From Nostocales cyanobacterium LEGE 11386 (GTDB lineage: Bacteria; Cyanobacteriota; Cyanobacteriia; Cyanobacteriales; Nostocaceae): 45,277 nt of DNA. The translations under genes and the position numbers were made by a program. Below, piece after piece: positions 41,982 through 45,277 of the stretch. The notes beneath the pieces were generated by a model. The model ran no database searches. It saw nothing but the letters and a program-made list of their open reading frames with translations, and was not told the origin of the DNA. Within the stretch, counting starts at the first letter, position 1. Every line of letters starts with the position of its first letter. The DNA lies in the NCBI GenBank assembly GCA_015207155.1, contig JADEXK010000051.1:1-45277 (forward strand), in the 5' to 3' direction.

Positions 41982-43454
41982 ATGATTACGCAAATAGAAA
42001 TTCCTGTTATTGGCAAAGTTAAATATCCCCTACGCTGGCTGATGGGGCTAATAGCAGCAGGTTCCTTGGTTGTGGGTACAACAACTGCTACTTACAACCT
42101 GATTAATGGAAAAACAAGCAAACAAGATATTACCCAATTAACTGTTCCTGTAGAAGCAAAAAATATCACTGTGCGAATTACTGCCAGTGGTAAGGTGGAG
42201 CCAGTGCAAAGTGTAAACGTCAGTCCGAAAAACCCCGGACAATTGGCACAGTTATATGTAGAACAGGGCGATCGCGTGGAACAAGGACAAGTTCTGGCCC
42301 GGATGGATGTAGGTGACATTCAAGCGCAAATCCTGCAATACCGCGCCAATTTAGCCCAAGCACAGGCACAGTTAGACCAAGCGCGTGCAGGGAGTCGTCC
42401 CCAAGAAATTGACCAAGCTAGAGCAAGATTAGCCCAAGCAGAGGCACAATTAGACCAAGCGCGTGCCGGGAATCGCGCTCAAGAAATTGCCCAAGCTCAA
42501 GCACAGGTGAATTCAGCCCAAGCACAGGTGACTCTCACGCAATCACGGGTGAACCGCTATCGAGAATTAACGCAGCAAGGGGCAACTTCTCAAGACCAAT
42601 TAGAACAATACATTAGTGAAGACCAAAGGGCAAAAGCTAGTTTAGAAGAAGCCCAAAAACGACTATCACTATTAGAAAGTGGTAGCAGGAATGAGGAAAT
42701 TACAGCTAGGGAAGCTGCGGTTACCGAAGCACGCGCCGCATTAGTACTGTTACAAAATGGCAGTCGTCCAGAGGAAATTGCTCAACGTCAAGCAGCCGTG
42801 AAAGCAGCTGAGGCTCAAATTCAGGCCGCAGAGGTGAGGTTACAAGACACTGTAATTCGTGCGCCCTTCTCTGGAATTGTGACGCAGAAATATGCCAACA
42901 TCGGTGCATTTGTTACACCTACAACTTCCGCTTCTACCAGTGCATCAGCAACTTCGAGTTCAATTGTTGCTGTTGCCAAAGGGTTAGAAGTGCTAGCGCA
43001 AGTCCCAGAGGTTGATATCGGCAGAATTCAACAGGGACAACAGGTGGAAATTGTCGCTGATGCCTATCCCGATCAAGTATTTAAAGGTACTGTGCGTTTG
43101 ATTGCTCCCGAAGCGGTAGTTGAACAAGGCGTGACGTCCTTTCAAGTGCGAGTGGCGCTCGATACAGGTACAGAGCAACTGCGTTCTGGCTTAAATGTAG
43201 ATTTGACTTTCTTAGGCGATCGCCTCAGTGATGCTTTGGTGTTACCAACGGTAGCAATTGTCACGGAACAGGGGAAAAATGGCGTATTAGTAGCAGATGA
43301 AAAAAATCAACCCCAGTTCCGGGAAGTCACCATCGGGGCGCAAATCCAAGACCAAACTCAGATTTTACAAGGACTCCAACAAGGCGATCTCGTCTTTATC
43401 AACCCACCAAAAGACTACATAACTGAAAAAGCCAAAGAGCAAAACGATCAATAA
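41982..43454 (+). CDS. HlyD/MacA-family membrane-fusion protein
   Basis: A 490-aa adaptor. One N-terminal membrane anchor (about 17-38) precedes a split biotinyl-lipoyl domain (VSPKNPGQLAQLYVEQGDRV and, later, DTVIRAPFSGIVTQKY). Between them is a long coiled-coil hairpin (about 115-285) with near-repeats AQLDQARAGSRPQEIDQA and AQLDQARAGNRAQEIAQA. A C-terminal beta-barrel follows. It bridges an inner-membrane ABC permease to TolC. The hairpin is made of internal duplications, four to five rounds of RPQEI/RAQEI/RNEEI/RPEEI. The permease gene begins 33 bp downstream. It resembles DevB/MacA but is not assigned to either. Confidence 0.92.
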   Translation: MITQIEIPVIGKVKYPLRWLMGLIAAGSLVVGTTTATYNLINGKTSKQDITQLTVPVEAKNITVRITASGKVEPVQSVNVSPKNPGQLAQLYVEQGDRVEQGQVLARMDVGDIQAQILQYRANLAQAQAQLDQARAGSRPQEIDQARARLAQAEAQLDQARAGNRAQEIAQAQAQVNSAQAQVTLTQSRVNRYRELTQQGATSQDQLEQYISEDQRAKASLEEAQKRLSLLESGSRNEEITAREAAVTEARAALVLLQNGSRPEEIAQRQAAVKAAEAQIQAAEVRLQDTVIRAPFSGIVTQKYANIGAFVTPTTSASTSASATSSSIVAVAKGLEVLAQVPEVDIGRIQQGQQVEIVADAYPDQVFKGTVRLIAPEAVVEQGVTSFQVRVALDTGTEQLRSGLNVDLTFLGDRLSDALVLPTVAIVTEQGKNGVLVADEKNQPQFREVTIGAQIQDQTQILQGLQQGDLVFINPPKDYITEKAKEQNDQ

Positions 43455-43487
43455 AATTTTTGGTGCATATCTTAATTACGAATTATC

Positions 43488-44705
43488 ATGAATCTCTTGG
43501 AAAGTGTGCAAATGGCAGGAAAAACCCTGCTATCAAATAAATTGCGTAGCGCCTTGACAATGTTAGGGATTGTCATTGGTAATGCTTCAGTAATTGCCAT
43601 GATTGGGATTGGTGAAGGCGGACAAAGATTTGTCACCCAAGAACTAGAATCTTTGGGGCCAAACGTCTTATTTGTGATTCCCGGTAATCGCGCCACACAG
43701 CGCATCTCTCGAGATTTACCGAAAACTTTAGTATATGAAGACGCTCAGGCGATCGCTAATCAAGTCCCAACGGTAGCAGCAGTTACGGCAGAATTAAATA
43801 GTCGGCAAGTAGTAACCTACCGAAACCAAAACACTAATGTGAATATTATTGGCACAACTCCCAGTTTCTTGAATGTGCGTGACTTTGAAACTGCCACAGG
43901 GCGGTTTTTCAACGAAATTGATATGAGACGCAGTAACCAACTTGTGGTGCTAGGCGCAGACTTGGCAGAAAGACTCTTTGGTAACCGTAACCCTGTGGGC
44001 CAGCAGTTGCGGATTAAAAACGCTAGCTTTCAAGTCATTGGCGTATTAGAAAGTAAAGGCTCAAATTTAGGTGTTAATTACGATGAAGCCGCTTTAATCC
44101 CACTGAATACTATGGCTAACCGCATTGTCGGGCGAACTTCTCCCTATGGATTAGAGTTAACTTATATTGTCGCCTCAGCCACAGATGCCGAGAGTGTGGA
44201 TGCAGCCCAGTTTCAAATTACAAATTTACTACGTTTGCGGCACAAAATTACTGGAGAAGATGATTTCACTATCAACACGCAAAAAGATGCCTTGCAAACT
44301 GTTGGTCAAATCACAGGTGCATTAACCATTATGCTAGCGGCGATCGCGGGTATATCGTTATTTGTTGGCGGTATAGGCATCATGAATATTATGTTAGTTT
44401 CCGTCACCGAACGCACTCAAGAAATCGGACTACGCAAAGCTATTGGCGCGACAGAACAAGATATTTTGCTTCAGTTCATGATTGAGGCGGTGATTGTTTC
44501 AGTTATCGGCGGCTTAGTTGGGACTACGGTTGGTGTGAGCGGCATTATTTTGGTAGCAGCCGTTACTCCTTTAGAAGCGGCAATTTCTCCCATAGCAATT
44601 GCGACAGCCGTTGGTGTTTCTGGAGGAATTGGTTTATTTTTTGGTGTTGTTCCCGCACGTCGCGCTGCCAAACTTGACCCAATTGTAGCCTTAAGAAGTG
44701 CTTAG
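43488..44705 (+). CDS. MacB/DevC-like ABC permease (FtsX fold)
   Basis: A 405-aa permease without ATPase domain. The N-terminal segment LRSALTMLGIVIGNASVIAM is the first helix region of MacB-type permeases. A large periplasmic domain follows (about 45-270), then the FtsX region with three helices, with GGIGIMNIMLVSVTERTQEI and GLRKAIGAT, ending PARRAAKLDPIVALRSA. It would need a separate ATPase; the only nearby sequence is the broken remnant at 39918-40049. With TolC and the HlyD protein it should form a mechanotransmission-type exporter for lipids, peptides or glycolipids. The convergent neighbour overlaps its stop by 15 bp. Confidence 0.93.
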   Translation: MNLLESVQMAGKTLLSNKLRSALTMLGIVIGNASVIAMIGIGEGGQRFVTQELESLGPNVLFVIPGNRATQRISRDLPKTLVYEDAQAIANQVPTVAAVTAELNSRQVVTYRNQNTNVNIIGTTPSFLNVRDFETATGRFFNEIDMRRSNQLVVLGADLAERLFGNRNPVGQQLRIKNASFQVIGVLESKGSNLGVNYDEAALIPLNTMANRIVGRTSPYGLELTYIVASATDAESVDAAQFQITNLLRLRHKITGEDDFTINTQKDALQTVGQITGALTIMLAAIAGISLFVGGIGIMNIMLVSVTERTQEIGLRKAIGATEQDILLQFMIEAVIVSVIGGLVGTTVGVSGIILVAAVTPLEAAISPIAIATAVGVSGGIGLFFGVVPARRAAKLDPIVALRSA

Positions 44706-45059
44706 GTCGTTTGGTTGAGATATATTCACCAAGTAATTCTCTAAATCATTTTGGCTAATGAAATCTAATAAAGCCTCAGCTAAATCTTCTAGTTGAGTAA
44801 TGGATAAACTGTGAATTTGCTGGCCTACTTCCGGCTCAATTGCACCAAATCGTCGTGTCAACTGACGCAGAATTAGTTGAAGCGCCTCTTGTTTCTTCCC
44901 TCGCTCTTCTCCCTTTTGCAAAATATCTTGGTAAATGACAGACTCTTGCATAATTTCCTCCCTAAACAGCCGTTGAATCAAACTTTTATCAAACCGCAAA
45001 CCGGCTAAAACCTGAACACAAGCTGATATATTTTGTCGTTCTTCCGTTTCTTCAATCAT
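44691..45059 (-). CDS. DUF4351-type C-terminal protein, probably part of a broken gene
   Basis: 122 aa from the first ATG. LILRQLTRRFGAIEPEVGQQI and LEDLAEALLDF form the C-terminal DUF4351 pattern found behind Rpn/PD-(D/E)XK nuclease-like domains in cyanobacteria. GEERGKKQEAL is the usual charged linker. The frame stays open upstream of the ATG for about 30 more codons (ANPALLPLATLARTNSPPD), which suggests the true start lies further back; it is then closed by a TGA next to a 16-bp tandem duplication. The N-terminal nuclease-like domain is not in this frame. It overlaps the permease stop by 15 bp (convergent). Confidence 0.65.
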   Translation of the reverse strand: MIEETEERQNISACVQVLAGLRFDKSLIQRLFREEIMQESVIYQDILQKGEERGKKQEALQLILRQLTRRFGAIEPEVGQQIHSLSITQLEDLAEALLDFISQNDLENYLVNISQPNDLSTS

Positions 45060-45163
45060 ATCGACACTAGCGGCGACTTGGGCTAATAAATCTGGTGGTG
45101 AATTGGTTCTTGCTAATGTCGCCAGTGGTAACAGTGCAGGATTAGCTAACGTAAGGATTCAGG

Positions 45164-45195
45164 TCTAGATTTGAGGAATTCTAGATTTGAGGAAT
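45164..45195. repeat. 16-bp perfect tandem duplication in a broken gene
   Basis: TCTAGATTTGAGGAAT occurs twice in a row (45164-45179 and 45180-45195). The length is not a multiple of three, and each unit carries a minus-strand TAG in one frame. It separates the DUF4351 fragment from the upstream coding segment. Confidence 0.9.
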
Positions 45196-45277
45196 TAAAG
45201 AAGGAGTCTGCACATTAGGGTGAACCATTGCTTTGATAGCTTGGTCAAAAAAGTCAATAACAGAACTTCCTTGACGA
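45181..45277 (-). pseudogene. Upstream coding segment running off the window
   Basis: The minus strand reads GSSVIDFFDQAIKAMVHPNV then QTPSLIPQI and a stop at 45181-45183. It has no start within the window. It is probably an earlier part, or a close neighbour, of the DUF4351 gene, cut by the tandem duplication. I do not recognise a domain in these 31 residues. Confidence 0.45.

Overview
The window looks like chromosomal DNA from a filamentous, probably heterocyst-forming cyanobacterium of the Nostoc/Anabaena type. The evidence is moderate GC, many HIP1 octamers (GCGATCGC) inside genes, abundant heptanucleotide repeats (TGAGTGC/GCACTCA, CCCATGC, TATCACC), short mobile palindromic elements, and recognisable cyanobacterial genes: a rexT-like regulator with vicinal Cys40-Cys41 beside a thioredoxin gene, SLH-type porin, tldD/tldE, and hybrid kinases with CHASE3 and three receivers. 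No rRNA, plasmid or phage backbone genes were seen.

Layout. 0-3.1 kb: tldD and tldE (peptidase pair), with tldD bracketed by an inverted repeat. 3.1-4.8 kb: a stand-alone CRISPR array with 17 intact repeats and 17 spacers and no cas genes; its degenerate last repeat is split by a 113-bp MITE with an 8-bp target duplication. 4.8-12.1 kb: a sensor protein ending where a kinase core should begin, a GMC oxidoreductase, an exostosin-like glycosyltransferase and an OmpR-type two-component pair. 12.7-21 kb: a same-strand surface-glycan cluster (three glycosyltransferases, an ABC exporter, an APH-fold kinase, an outer-membrane porin). Copies of one CTCTGCG-type repeat sit at successive gene ends and supply the C-termini of three proteins. 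21.3-24.5 kb: housekeeping genes (DivIVA-like protein overlapping coaD by 91 bp, lgt, cobM), with a possible small RNA ahead of cobM. 24.9-33.5 kb: signalling genes (CHASE3 hybrid kinase, cheR, receiver-less cheB, REC-PAS kinase) and an FAD-Rieske oxidoreductase. 33.7-36.2 kb: a redox module rexT / trxA / nitroreductase / glutathione S-transferase, with a candidate operator between rexT and trxA. 36.3-40.1 kb: a decaying region with a receiver whose phospho-Asp is Asn, a 311-bp deleted IS630-like element with a TA duplication, an SDR, a frameshifted and internally deleted coiled-coil gene, tRNA-Val(GAC), repeats resembling a Tn7-like transposon end, a TniQ-like fragment, and the last ~43 codons of an ABC ATPase. 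40.3-44.7 kb: a tripartite exporter set (TolC, HlyD/MacA, MacB-like permease) whose own ATPase is probably that relic. The window closes with a broken DUF4351-type gene.

How it works together. The glycan cluster plausibly builds and exports a surface glycoconjugate. The RexT module would detoxify under peroxide stress. The TolC/HlyD/permease set needs an ATPase from elsewhere. The most unusual signals are the MITE-split CRISPR end, a spacer that reads as the 3' end of a tRNA, a lone CRISPR-like repeat upstream of a kinase gene, short repeats that have become protein C-termini in several genes, and the possible Tn7-like relic beside tRNA-Val. Family assignments were made by reading motifs and from memory; no database search was run.
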